A stretch of 64,000 nt of DNA from positions 62,001-126,000 of the forward strand of contig NZ_CP047984.1 in assembly GCF_009931655.1 (NCBI RefSeq), read 5' to 3'. Within the stretch, counting starts at the first letter, position 1. Every line of letters begins with the position of its first letter. Below the pieces are notes generated by a model. It was not told the DNA's origin, searched no databases, and saw nothing but the letters and a program-made list of their open reading frames with translations. The position numbers were made by a program, and so were the translations under genes. The DNA is from Pontibacter russatus. GTDB taxonomy: Bacteria; Bacteroidota; Bacteroidia; Cytophagales; Hymenobacteraceae. Of the stretch, positions 33,428 to 42,916 are shown piece by piece.

Positions 33428-34045
33428 ATGTTATTTTTTGTAATTAAACGTTGCTCAATTGCAGCGTTTGTACTGGGATGCACCCTGCAGTCCTGCCAAC
33501 TGGTGCCCGAGGTTTTGCCGGCGCTGAACCCTGAAATGGAAACCGCGGCAACCGCTGCTTTCACACGCTTCACCATCCCTAAAGGTTCGCACTACGCCGA
33601 CAGAAGTTCGCTCAAGAAGGTGCAGACGGCGCACCTGCGCTTTGCCGTCACCTTTGACAGTACCGCCATATATAGCACCATAGATCCTAGCAACCAGGGA
33701 GACATCAACAAACTGTATGGCCTGTCAGACTGTGGCAACGACCACCACACCAACAGCGCCCGCTTTGGCTGGCGCTGGTACAAGAACAGGCTGGAGCTGC
33801 ATGCGTATGCTTACACCAACAAGGTGCGGAAGTCGGCCTATGTGGGAGCGGTCACGCTGGGCAAAGCAACCGTATGCGAAATAAGCCTGGAGGGAGAGCA
33901 GTACGTCTTCACGATGGACGGCAAGACGGTAGCGCTGCCCCGTGCGTGCAATGGCGCAGGGGAGGGCTATCAACTGTACCCATACTTTGGAGGCGACGAG
34001 ACTGCCCCGCACAACATATCCATCGATATTCAGACGCTGCCGTAG
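33428..34045 (+). CDS. Hypothetical lipoprotein
   Basis: 205 residues. A short hydrophobic signal (CSIAAFVLGCTLQSC) holds two possible lipobox cysteines, C18 and C23, so it is likely lipidated and outer-membrane or periplasmic. The mature part is beta-rich with an NDHHTNSARFGWRWYKNRLE segment and an IDPSNQGDINKLYG loop, resembling a concanavalin-type sandwich, but I recognise no named family. TACTTTTA sits just 4 nt before the ATG and may be a weak -7 box. It converges with groEL over a 23-bp hairpin. Function unknown. Confidence 0.75.
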   Translation: MLFFVIKRCSIAAFVLGCTLQSCQLVPEVLPALNPEMETAATAAFTRFTIPKGSHYADRSSLKKVQTAHLRFAVTFDSTAIYSTIDPSNQGDINKLYGLSDCGNDHHTNSARFGWRWYKNRLELHAYAYTNKVRKSAYVGAVTLGKATVCEISLEGEQYVFTMDGKTVALPRACNGAGEGYQLYPYFGGDETAPHNISIDIQTLP

Positions 34046-34097
34046 AAGAGTCCGCCTCTTGCAGAGAGATGAGCGGCAAAAGCCATATATAGGTTTT

Positions 34098-34153
34098 ATA
34101 TCTAAAATAAAAAACCCGGGTCAGCAATGGCCCGGGTTTTTTGTTTTAGATAT
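34098..34153. terminator. Long bidirectional terminator between lipoprotein gene and groEL
   Basis: Inner stem AAAAAACCCGGG (34109-34120) with 34131-34142 is perfect; outer stem ATATCTAAAA with TTTTAGATAT extends it to 34098 and 34153 with a single T/G mismatch. Loop of 10 nt. T-runs on both strands. Confidence 0.88.
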
Positions 34154-34162
34154 GTGTGGCAA

Positions 34163-35800
<1,638 letters not shown>

Positions 35801-35837
35801 TTAAAATACTTTTGGATGATGTTTTACAGAACTTGAA

Positions 35838-36128
35838 TTATAGGATAGCCAGGATGTCAGACTCGCGCATGATCAGGTAGTCGCTACCGTCCACAGAGAT
35901 CTCAGTGCCGGCATACTTGCCATACAACACCTGGTCGCCCACCTGTACCTGGGGCTTGATGAGCGATCCCTGCTCAGAGGTTTTACCCTCGCCAACGGCT
36001 ACTACTTCTCCGCGCTGAGGCTTCTCTTTAGCAGTGTCAGGAATGATGATACCTGACTTCGTCTTTTCCTCTGCTGCAGCAGGAGCCACAATTACTCTGT
36101 CTGCTAATGGTTTGATGCTGATTGACAT
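35838..36128 (-). CDS. groES: 10 kDa co-chaperonin GroES
   Basis: 96 residues with the mobile loop [20 protein letters not shown] (about residues 13-32), which contacts GroEL, and the C-terminal [14 protein letters not shown] strand. It caps the GroEL ring. It is the first gene of the groESL operon; the 200-bp upstream region contains a candidate sigma-54 promoter and TGTCAG repeats rather than a CIRCE box. Confidence 0.99.
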   Translation of the reverse strand: MSISIKPLADRVIVAPAAAEEKTKSGIIIPDTAKEKPQRGEVVAVGEGKTSEQGSLIKPQVQVGDQVLYGKYAGTEISVDGSDYLIMRESDILAIL

Positions 36129-36181
36129 AGTTTCTTGTTATTATGTTTATTGTTTAAAATTATGTAATAACACAGCTATAC

Positions 36182-36310
36182 TATCATTTCCTGTGCCAAG
36201 ACCGGAAGCCTGCCATATTACGTCATATTTACAGTTGTTAACGCGGCTGTACCTGTCAGGTTTGACATATACTGACACATACGGGAACTTTTTCTGTAAA
36301 TGCTGACACA
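36182..36310 (-). promoter_or_regulatory. Candidate sigma-54 promoter and TGTCAG repeats upstream of groESL
   Basis: Minus-strand TTGGCACAGGAAATGATA (36199-36182) fits the -24 box TGGCAC and aligns at -12 as ATGA where TTGC is expected, so C at -12 is missing. About 55-110 bp further upstream are CTGACACA on the plus strand at 36272-36279 and 36303-36310, and an inverted TGTCAG at 36254-36259, placed like enhancer-binding sites. A receiver-less enhancer-binding protein is encoded at 38600-39895. Confidence 0.35.
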
Positions 36311-36332
36311 ACAGCGGCAGGAACAGAAACAA

Positions 36333-36358
36333 AGAAGCCGGTCAGTTGACCGGCTTCT
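36333..36358 (-). terminator. Terminator after secG
   Basis: 12-bp perfect stem AGAAGCCGGTCA (36333-36344) with 36347-36358, followed on the minus strand by TTTGTTTC. It lies 23 bp past the secG stop. Confidence 0.8.
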
Positions 36359-36381
36359 GTTATATATAAACCGATGGCAAA

Positions 36382-36768
36382 CTACTCAGCGGCTGTGTCT
36401 ATCATCTCAGGTATGGCTGCTGCATCCGGGATGGCGGCAGTAGTGTCATTTGTTACGCCGGGCAGGGTGCCGGGGGCCGCCGGAAGCTGCGACTGTCGCG
36501 CCCGCTCCTCGTTCACACTGCGGATAACGCCCGTGTCACTGCCCGAGGTTCCCATCATATGTGTACCCAGTGTCAGGACTACCAGGGCAATGGCAAAACC
36601 CCAGGTCAGTTTCTCGAGCAGGTCGCCGGTGCGCTTCACGCCCATCAGCTGGCTGGTGCTGCCGCCAAACTGGCTGGAAAGCCCGCCTCCCTTGGGGTTC
36701 TGGGCGAGTACCACTAAAACCAGCAGTACGCAAACAAAGATAATGATACTGATAAGGGCGATATACAT
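36382..36768 (-). CDS. secG: Preprotein translocase subunit SecG
   Basis: 128 residues. Helix 1 (ALISIIIFVCVLLVLVVLAQ) is followed by the conserved NPKGGGLSSQFGG loop and helix 2 (LEKLTWGFAIALVVLTL), with an Ala/Thr-rich C-terminal tail extended relative to E. coli SecG, as common in Bacteroidota. It assists SecYE translocation at the inner membrane. It starts 1 bp after the stop of the upstream low-complexity gene, so they share an mRNA, closed by the hairpin at 36333. Confidence 0.93.
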   Translation of the reverse strand: MYIALISIIIFVCVLLVLVVLAQNPKGGGLSSQFGGSTSQLMGVKRTGDLLEKLTWGFAIALVVLTLGTHMMGTSGSDTGVIRSVNEERARQSQLPAAPGTLPGVTNDTTAAIPDAAAIPEMIDTAAE

Positions 36769-36769
36769 C

Positions 36770-38056
36770 TTAACTCAGGTTTTGTAATTTTTCTATCTGT
36801 CCGGCAAAGTAACTCTTTTTTTCCGGATATTTCAAAAGCAGCTGCTCATATATTTTGATGGCCTTCTTCACCTTTCCCTGGTTCAGGAAGATGTTGGCCA
36901 GGCTCTCCGAGGCGATCCCCTTCTTTATTTTGGAGTTCCGCAGCGACAGGTCCTCCTGCGGCTCCTGCTTCATCTTCACGTGCTGCATCGTGTTCAGGCG
37001 CGGGTTCAGCTTCAGGAACTGGTCGATGATGCTGTACTGGTGGTGCAGCGCCGCTGCCTGCTGCTCCCGGGGCTTCTCTTCCAGCACGTGCGTTTTGGTG
37101 TACTCCAGTATCAGTTCCGGGTGGAAGGCGGCCGGGCGCTGCCGCGTTACCTCATCCTTTAGTTGCAGCATCTCGCCCATGCGGCTGGAGGCCATCCAGT
37201 AGCCCAGTGCGTCGTCGGCATACATCTGGTCTATCTCGCTAAAGGAATAACTGATTGGAGCGGCCTCCGGCGAGGTTGCGGGAACTACATCAGGATGCTC
37301 ATCTACAGAAGTTTCCGGAGCATTTGTCTCTTCCGCAACTGGTGACGAAGGATGCTCACCGAAATCAGCAGGTGGCAAAGGAACTTCGCCTGCTGTGTCC
37401 AGGGCAGTAGCCATATTCTGTCCAGGCTCAGGCGTTTCGCTCGGAGCTTTTTTAGGCACTTCAGGGGCTGGTCTTTGGGCCAGCAGGTCGGTAAAGGAGG
37501 GGCTGAGGCTGTTTATGGTCAGCAGGTGAGCCAGCTCGTAATAGGAAACCTCCTCCGCCGATGTATTATCCGCTGTGGCCTCTTCAGCCTGTGGTGCCTC
37601 AACGTATATATGGCTGCCCTGTGGGGGAGAAGTCTCCTGCTCCGGTGCGGCCACTTCATCGGCAACCGTTACTTCCGGTGGATCTGTTACTGCTTCTTCC
37701 TTATATATAACTTCTTCTGATACAGCAGGTATGAAAGTGTTATCCTGATGCGCTGCATGAGGTGACTTTACGGCAACTGCCATGTCTTCGGAAGCGGCTT
37801 CCTCAAACACCGGCGCTGGCGAGGGGGAGGCATATATCAGCCGTTTCAGCACCTGCCGGTTGGAGGCATAGGCCGAGGCCCGGCGCAGGCGCTGCGTCGA
37901 CAGCATACTGCCCTTGTCGTGCGCCGACTTTGCCAGCAGGAGGTGGGCCGTCTGGCAGTACGGGAAGGTAGCGGCCACTTTTTCCAGCTCCTCGGTTTGC
38001 TGGTCCGAGATGGCGGAAGCCTGTTGTACAAGTTCGAGAAAAGCTGATTTGTTCAT
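36770..38056 (-). CDS. Hypothetical protein with helical N- and C-terminal domains and low-complexity middle
   Basis: 428 residues from ATG 38056 (MNKSAFLELVQQASAISDQQ); an upstream start at 38092 would overlap lptE and looks wrong. An N-terminal helical module (LEKVAATFPYCQTAHLLLAK) resembles TPR-type repeats, the middle ~200 residues are Glu/Ala/Pro/Val-rich and disordered, and the C-terminal part ends in a TPR-like ANIFLNQGKVKKAIKIYEQL. Position between lptE and secG, 29 bp and 1 bp from them, is seen in relatives and suggests an envelope role, but function is unknown. Confidence 0.8.
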   Translation of the reverse strand: MNKSAFLELVQQASAISDQQTEELEKVAATFPYCQTAHLLLAKSAHDKGSMLSTQRLRRASAYASNRQVLKRLIYASPSPAPVFEEAASEDMAVAVKSPHAAHQDNTFIPAVSEEVIYKEEAVTDPPEVTVADEVAAPEQETSPPQGSHIYVEAPQAEEATADNTSAEEVSYYELAHLLTINSLSPSFTDLLAQRPAPEVPKKAPSETPEPGQNMATALDTAGEVPLPPADFGEHPSSPVAEETNAPETSVDEHPDVVPATSPEAAPISYSFSEIDQMYADDALGYWMASSRMGEMLQLKDEVTRQRPAAFHPELILEYTKTHVLEEKPREQQAAALHHQYSIIDQFLKLNPRLNTMQHVKMKQEPQEDLSLRNSKIKKGIASESLANIFLNQGKVKKAIKIYEQLLLKYPEKKSYFAGQIEKLQNLS

Positions 38057-38085
38057 GTGGGCTGTGCTGCTTATGCTTGCATATA

Positions 38086-38616
38086 TTACCAATCCGCCAC
38101 CGTCTTGTTGAACACGTCCGTTACCAGCCGCTCCGTCAGCTGCTCAATCTGCACGTTCGACAGCTGCGTGATGTCCAGCGTCTGCGGAAAGTCCTGCGAG
38201 ATGGTAAAGGCCCGGTCGAAGTCCTTCTCCGGCTGCTTCGTGTTCGTGAAGCGGACCTGCACCGTCAGCGTCAGGCGGTTCAGCCCGGCGATGTCCTGCT
38301 GGCCCTCGCGCTGGATGGCGGCGGGGGTGTAGGTAAAGCTAACGATCTGCCCTTCCAATTGCAAGTCTCCCTCGCTCTGCATCACCGCCAGGTTGGTGTT
38401 CCGCCGGTAATAATCCGTGAAGCTGTTTGTCACGATCTGCGTGAGGTTGGCCGGGCCCTCCCCGGAGCTGTTCTCGAAGTTTTGGATGGAGATGCTCTTG
38501 ATGTCGGGGGAGATGGTGGTGCCGGTAAAGGAATAGAGGCCACAGCCGCTGCACGCGGCCAGCAGCAGTATGCCTATATAGCTGCGCAGCGCGGGCAGGT
38601 TAATCTTCAATGTCAT
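38086..38616 (-). CDS. lptE: LptE family protein (LPS transport/assembly lipoprotein)
   Basis: 176 residues. A signal peptide ends at a lipobox (LLLAAC, Cys22; SGC at 25 is an alternative), then CGLYSFTGTTISPDIKSISI, the opening motif of the Bacteroidota LptE-like family. LptE plugs the LptD barrel and helps insert lipopolysaccharide into the outer membrane. Its start overlaps the end of the sigma-54 regulator gene by 17 bp, so it is translationally coupled. LptD is not in the window. Confidence 0.85.
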   Translation of the reverse strand: MTLKINLPALRSYIGILLLAACSGCGLYSFTGTTISPDIKSISIQNFENSSGEGPANLTQIVTNSFTDYYRRNTNLAVMQSEGDLQLEGQIVSFTYTPAAIQREGQQDIAGLNRLTLTVQVRFTNTKQPEKDFDRAFTISQDFPQTLDITQLSNVQIEQLTERLVTDVFNKTVADW

Positions 38617-39895
38617 ACTGTTTCAGTTTGCGGTAAAGGGTGCGTTCGGAGATGCCCAGGTCCTGTGCGGCATACTTCCTCTTGTTTTTGTGTTTTTTCA
38701 GCGCCTTCAGAATGAGCTCTTTCTCCTTGTCCTCCAGCGACAGGCTCTCTTCTTCGTACTCGTGCTGGATGTCCTCCACTTTCTGGTCCTCGTAGTCCTG
38801 TACCTGTGCCTGGTTAACGGGCAGGTAATAGGGCTCCTTGTGTTTTGGATCCGGCTGCTGGTAATTGCGACTGCTGCTGTTATATGGCTGCTGCTCTATG
38901 CTGTCGAACAGGTGGCTGTGCTCTTTCAGCAGTTCCTGGTCGTTGGGCTGGTGCGTGATCATCTCGAACACCAGCTTCTTCAGCTCTGACACGTCGCGGC
39001 GCATATCGAAGAGGACTTTATAGAGCAGATCCCGCTCCGAGAAGTTGTGGTCGCCGCCCTGCTCTTTTGCCAGCACCGCCGGCAGGTTGCTTATCTGCTC
39101 TTTAGGCAGGTACTGGCGCAGCTTGTTGCCGTCCACCTCCCGGTCATACTCCAGCACCGACAGCTGCTCCACCATGTTTTTGAGTTGGCGGATGTTGCCC
39201 GGGAAGCGGAAGCTCAGCAGTTCCTGCACCGCATCAGGCGTCAGGGTGATGGGCTTCACCTTGTATTTCTCAGAGAAGTCTGAGGCAAACTTTCTGAAAA
39301 GCAGATAGATATCTTCCCCGCGTTCACGAAGCGGTGGAACCGTAATGGGCACAGTGTTGAGGCGGTAGTAGAGGTCTTCCCGGAACCTCCCTTTCTCCAC
39401 GGCATTCAGCAGGTTAACGTTGGTGGCGGCCACCACCCGCACGTCCGTCTTCTGCACCTTGGAAGAGCCTACTTTGATGAACTCGCCGTTCTCCAGCACG
39501 CGGAGGAGCCGCGCCTGTGTGCCAAGCGGCATCTCTCCGATCTCATCCAGGAAAATGGTGCCGCCGTCCGTCACCTCGAAGTAGCCTTTGCGGGCCTCCT
39601 GCGCACCGGTAAAAGAGCCTTTCTCATGCCCGAAGAGCTCTGAGTCGATGGTGCCCTCCGGTATGGCCCCGCAGTTGATGGCGATGAACTGGCCGTGCTT
39701 GCGCGGGCTCAGGTGGTGTATGATTTTGGAGAAAGACTCTTTCCCGCTGCCACTTTCGCCCGTTATCAGCACCGTCATGTCGGTAGGGGCCACCTGCACC
39801 GCCACCTGGATGGCGTAGTTGAGCAGGGGCGAGTTGCCGATAATGCCGAAGCGCTGCTTGATGCTTTGTATATCTATATGATGCATGAAATTCAA
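38600..39895 (-). CDS. Sigma-54-dependent enhancer-binding protein lacking a receiver domain
   Basis: 431 residues. The AAA+ domain has Walker A ITGESGSGKE (44-53), the sigma-54 contact loop GSFTGA (93-98; GAFTGA is usual) and Walker B FLDEIGEMP. A long linker and a Fis-type HTH at the end (YAAQDLGISERTLYRKLKQY) complete it. There is no response-regulator domain, so activity must be controlled otherwise. Start is 39895 (MNFMHH) or 39886; the DNA upstream is repeat-like. It overlaps lptE and follows miaB, a conserved order in Bacteroidota. Targets are unknown; groESL is one candidate. Confidence 0.92.
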   Translation of the reverse strand: MNFMHHIDIQSIKQRFGIIGNSPLLNYAIQVAVQVAPTDMTVLITGESGSGKESFSKIIHHLSPRKHGQFIAINCGAIPEGTIDSELFGHEKGSFTGAQEARKGYFEVTDGGTIFLDEIGEMPLGTQARLLRVLENGEFIKVGSSKVQKTDVRVVAATNVNLLNAVEKGRFREDLYYRLNTVPITVPPLRERGEDIYLLFRKFASDFSEKYKVKPITLTPDAVQELLSFRFPGNIRQLKNMVEQLSVLEYDREVDGNKLRQYLPKEQISNLPAVLAKEQGGDHNFSERDLLYKVLFDMRRDVSELKKLVFEMITHQPNDQELLKEHSHLFDSIEQQPYNSSSRNYQQPDPKHKEPYYLPVNQAQVQDYEDQKVEDIQHEYEEESLSLEDKEKELILKALKKHKNKRKYAAQDLGISERTLYRKLKQYDIED

Positions 39896-39999
39896 TGTGC
39901 TAATGCATAAATGTGCTGGTGTGATAGTTTTTCAATGTGCTGATTCTCTGAAGATATCATCGAATTAATAGCACATTGATCAATTAATTAATCAGCACA
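39896..39999. repeat. Intergenic quasi-repeat region (TCAATGTGCT / AGCACATTGA arms)
   Basis: TTCAATGTGCT occurs at 39,891-39,901 and 39,931-39,941, with AATGTGCTGGTG between; the reverse-complement units AGCACATTGA and CAGCACATTAA lie at about 39,970-40,005. Together they form an imperfect inverted structure between miaB and the regulator gene. Confidence 0.6.
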
Positions 40000-41430
40000 T
40001 TAACCTACCGCCTCCCCGAACAGGGTGCCGACGCTGCAGTCATGTACAAAAACGTTCACGTAGTCGCCTTTCTGGTAGTGCTTTCTGTCAAAGATGACCA
40101 CTTTGTTCTGGTCATTGCGGCCGCTCAACTGCTCGTCCGATTTTTTAGAAGGTCCTTCCACCAGCACCTTGTGCACCCGGCCAATGTCGCGCTTGTTGCG
40201 GGCAAGGGAGGTTTCGCGCTGCTTGTTGATGATTTCGTCCAGCCGGCGCTTCTTCACCTCCAGCGGGATATCGTCCGCCAGCTTCCGCGCCGCCAAAGTG
40301 CCCGGCCGCTCAGAGTAAAAGAACATATAAGAGTAATCGTACTGCACATAATCCATCAGGCTCAGCGTATCCTGGTGCTCTTCCTCTGTTTCGGAGCAGA
40401 AGCCGGCAATCATATCGGAGGAGATGCCGCAATCCTCCCCCAGAATCCGGCGGATGGCGTCCACGCGGTTGATGTACCATTCGCGGTCGTAAGTGCGGTT
40501 CATCAGCTCCAGCACGCGGGAGTTGCCGCTTTGAGCGGGCAGGTGTATATACTTGCAGATGTTGTCGTGCTTTTTCATGGTGTACAGCACCTCGTCCGTG
40601 ATGTCTTTGGGGTGGGAGGTGGAGAAACGCACACGCAATGCAGGGCTCGGCAGCGCCACTTTCTCCAGCAGTTGGGCAAAGTTCACGGTCTCTGTGCCGT
40701 CCTCGGAAGCCCATTTATAGGAGTCCACGTTCTGGCCCAGCAGCGTCACTTCTTTATATCCCTGATCCACCAGCGCCTGCGCCTCCCGCACGATAGAGTA
40801 TGGTTCGCGGCTGCGCTCGCGGCCACGGGTAAACGGCACCACACAGAACGAGCACATATTGTCGCAGCCCCGCATGATGGAGATATAGGCGCTCACGCCG
40901 TTGCTGTTGAGGCGGATGGGGTTGATGTCGGCATAGGTTTCCTCGCGCGAGAGCAGCACGTTCACGGCTTTCTGGCCGCCGTCCACTTCGCTGATCAGGT
41001 TCGGCAGGTCGCGGTACGCATCCGGCCCCACTACCAGGTCCACGATCTTTTCCTCCTCCAGCAGCGATTTTTTCAGGCGCTCGGCCATGCAGCCCAACAC
41101 ACCCACCATCAGGCCGGGTTTCTTCTTTTTGAAATGATTGATCTGGCCCAAACGGTTGCGCACCGTCTGCTCCGCTTTCTCCCGGATAGAGCAGGTGTTC
41201 AGGAACACGAGGTCGGCCTGGGCGATGTCGGAGGTGGTGTCGAAGCCCTGCCCGAACATGATGGACGAGACAATCTCGCTGTCAGAGAAATTCATGGCGC
41301 AGCCATAGCTCTCTATATATAGCTTGCGCGATTTTCCTGTGTTTGATTCCTGTGTGATGTGGGTGTCGCACGCGGCGGCCTGCTCTGGTGTGCGGTTGTC
41401 TATAAAATCTATGTCAACTATCGGATCCAT
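40000..41430 (-). CDS. miaB: tRNA (N6-isopentenyladenosine(37)-C2)-methylthiotransferase
   Basis: 476 residues with the three methylthiotransferase parts: the N-terminal UPF0004 domain (cluster cysteines C44, C80 and C114), the radical-SAM core with C189-x3-C193-x2-C196 ([20 protein letters not shown]), and a C-terminal TRAM RNA-binding domain. It converts i6A37 to ms2i6A37 in tRNAs reading U-starting codons. The N-terminal ~35 residues are an extension common in Bacteroidota. MiaE, which acts on its product, is encoded at 49519. A TAnnTTTG promoter lies just upstream. Confidence 0.97.
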   Translation of the reverse strand: MDPIVDIDFIDNRTPEQAAACDTHITQESNTGKSRKLYIESYGCAMNFSDSEIVSSIMFGQGFDTTSDIAQADLVFLNTCSIREKAEQTVRNRLGQINHFKKKKPGLMVGVLGCMAERLKKSLLEEEKIVDLVVGPDAYRDLPNLISEVDGGQKAVNVLLSREETYADINPIRLNSNGVSAYISIMRGCDNMCSFCVVPFTRGRERSREPYSIVREAQALVDQGYKEVTLLGQNVDSYKWASEDGTETVNFAQLLEKVALPSPALRVRFSTSHPKDITDEVLYTMKKHDNICKYIHLPAQSGNSRVLELMNRTYDREWYINRVDAIRRILGEDCGISSDMIAGFCSETEEEHQDTLSLMDYVQYDYSYMFFYSERPGTLAARKLADDIPLEVKKRRLDEIINKQRETSLARNKRDIGRVHKVLVEGPSKKSDEQLSGRNDQNKVVIFDRKHYQKGDYVNVFVHDCSVGTLFGEAVG

Positions 41431-41449
41431 ACTAAATCTGTTTCAGCTG

Positions 41450-41457
41450 CAAATATA
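41450..41457 (-). promoter_or_regulatory. Predicted -7 element for miaB
   Basis: Minus-strand TATATTTG, an exact consensus match, 19 nt before the ATG. No clear -33 TTG. Confidence 0.55.
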
Positions 41458-41494
41458 CAAGAATCTCCGCTAAAAATGTGACAGAATGACAGGC

Positions 41495-41615
41495 GCAATT
41501 TTAATTATGAATCACGAGTTACGAATTCCGAATTGGGGCAGTGCAGAAAGCAGGGTTTATGCTGCACCTGAAATTTATTTCTAATTTCTAATTCATAATT
41601 TCCAATTGAAGGCGC
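41495..41615. repeat. Intergenic quasi-repeat region (AATTATGAATCACGAGTTACGAATTC type)
   Basis: Units of TTATGAATCACGAGTTACGAATTCCGAATT on the left and TTTCTAATTTCTAATTCATAATTTCC on the right surround a small hairpin (GCAG...CTGC). It separates pabB from miaB and resembles 24498-24655. Confidence 0.5.
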
Positions 41616-41620
41616 AAGGA

Positions 41621-42913
41621 TTAGGCTTGACCAAGCACCTGCAGGATCGCCTGCGCCTTCAGGAGGCATTCTTCGTACTCCTGCTCCGGGTCGGAGTCGT
41701 AGGTGATGGCGCTGCCGACCATATAGGAGAGGTAGCGGGAGCTGGCGTTGTACTGGATGCTCCGGATCACCACGTTAAAGTCGCAGTTGTTGTCTGGTGT
41801 TATATAGCCCATGGAGCCAGCATATAAGCCGCGCCGCGTTGCCTCCAGCTCCTCAATTAGTTGCATTGCGCTGATCTTGGGGGCGCCCGTCATGCTGCCC
41901 ATCGGGAAAGCGCCTGTCAGTGCATCCACCAAGTCTTTGTCTGGCCGCAATTCGCCCACCACTGAGGAGATCATCTGCGACACCTGCCTAAAGCCATAGA
42001 TGCCGAACATTTCCGCCACACGCACGGTTCCGGTGGCGCAGGAGCGGCTCAGGTCGTTCCGCACCAGGTCCACGATCATCATGTTCTCGGCCAGTTCTTT
42101 CTCGTCGTGTCGCAGCTGGTGCTGCAGTTGCGCGTCTTCCTGCGGCGTGGCTCCGCGCCGGATGGTGCCCTTGATAGGCTGGGAGATTAACTGCTGCCCC
42201 TCTTTCTTCAGGAAGCGCTCCGGCGATGCGCACAGCAGGTACTTGTCTTCGCACTTCAGGTAGCCGGAAAAAGGGGTGGGGGATGCCTCCGTCAAGGCCA
42301 GGTACAGGGGCAATGGCTGAATGACTGTATCCTCGGCGTAAAACTCCATGCAGTAGTTCAGTTCATATACATCGCCCTCCAGGATACGCTGCCGGATGCG
42401 CTCTACGTTGGCTATATAGGCACCTTTCTCCACCCGATTCCTCACCCGCACCTGGGGCAAAGAAGCGGCGCGGGGCACAGCAGTATGTAAGATAGCAGAA
42501 ATTATATTGTCCGCATTATTCTCTGAGCTGAATATAGATAGCGAATCATTATGAAAGTATATATATAACTCAGGGCCAAAAAAATGGAGCAGCGGGAAGC
42601 CGATGTAACCCGGGTTGCGGCTGTGCAGTTTCTCGATCTGGTTCTTCAAATCATAGGTCATGAAGCCACATAGTAGCGGGTGTTCCTGTTGCAGCTGGCT
42701 CCGCAGGCTCCCGAAGGCGTCATCCATGTCCATCGCCAGGGCCGGGCCGGAGGAGACGGCCAGCAGGTGCGCAAAGCCCTGGTGCGGATAGGGGATATTG
42801 TTCGGGTAATAGTAGGCGACATGCGGATAGTGATCAGCCCAGGCAAGCGCTTTCAGCAGGAAATCTTCGAGCGACATGGGCAGGTCGGAAGCCTTGATAG
42901 CTGTAGTAAACAT
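41621..42913 (-). CDS. pabB: Aminodeoxychorismate synthase component I
   Basis: 430 residues of the chorismate-binding family. The PIKGT motif at 246-250 has Lys248, the nucleophile that distinguishes PabB from anthranilate synthase (PIAGT). Other motifs are LNYCMEFYAEDT, DKYLLCASPERFLK and MIVDLVRNDLSR. It makes 4-amino-4-deoxychorismate from chorismate using ammonia from PabA, for folate synthesis. It starts 3 bp after the TPR gene and closes the nif3 operon. PabA is not seen in the window. Confidence 0.92.
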   Translation of the reverse strand: MFTTAIKASDLPMSLEDFLLKALAWADHYPHVAYYYPNNIPYPHQGFAHLLAVSSGPALAMDMDDAFGSLRSQLQQEHPLLCGFMTYDLKNQIEKLHSRNPGYIGFPLLHFFGPELYIYFHNDSLSIFSSENNADNIISAILHTAVPRAASLPQVRVRNRVEKGAYIANVERIRQRILEGDVYELNYCMEFYAEDTVIQPLPLYLALTEASPTPFSGYLKCEDKYLLCASPERFLKKEGQQLISQPIKGTIRRGATPQEDAQLQHQLRHDEKELAENMMIVDLVRNDLSRSCATGTVRVAEMFGIYGFRQVSQMISSVVGELRPDKDLVDALTGAFPMGSMTGAPKISAMQLIEELEATRRGLYAGSMGYITPDNNCDFNVVIRSIQYNASSRYLSYMVGSAITYDSDPEQEYEECLLKAQAILQVLGQA

Positions 42914-42916
42914 ATA

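Noticed and set aside
36129..36330. CIRCE element before groESL
   Set aside because: TTAGCACTC-N9-GAGTGCTAA and close variants are not present.
40042..41322. 426-codon frame antisense to miaB
   Set aside because: Its composition is the reverse complement of a conserved gene with GC-biased third positions; no domain is visible.
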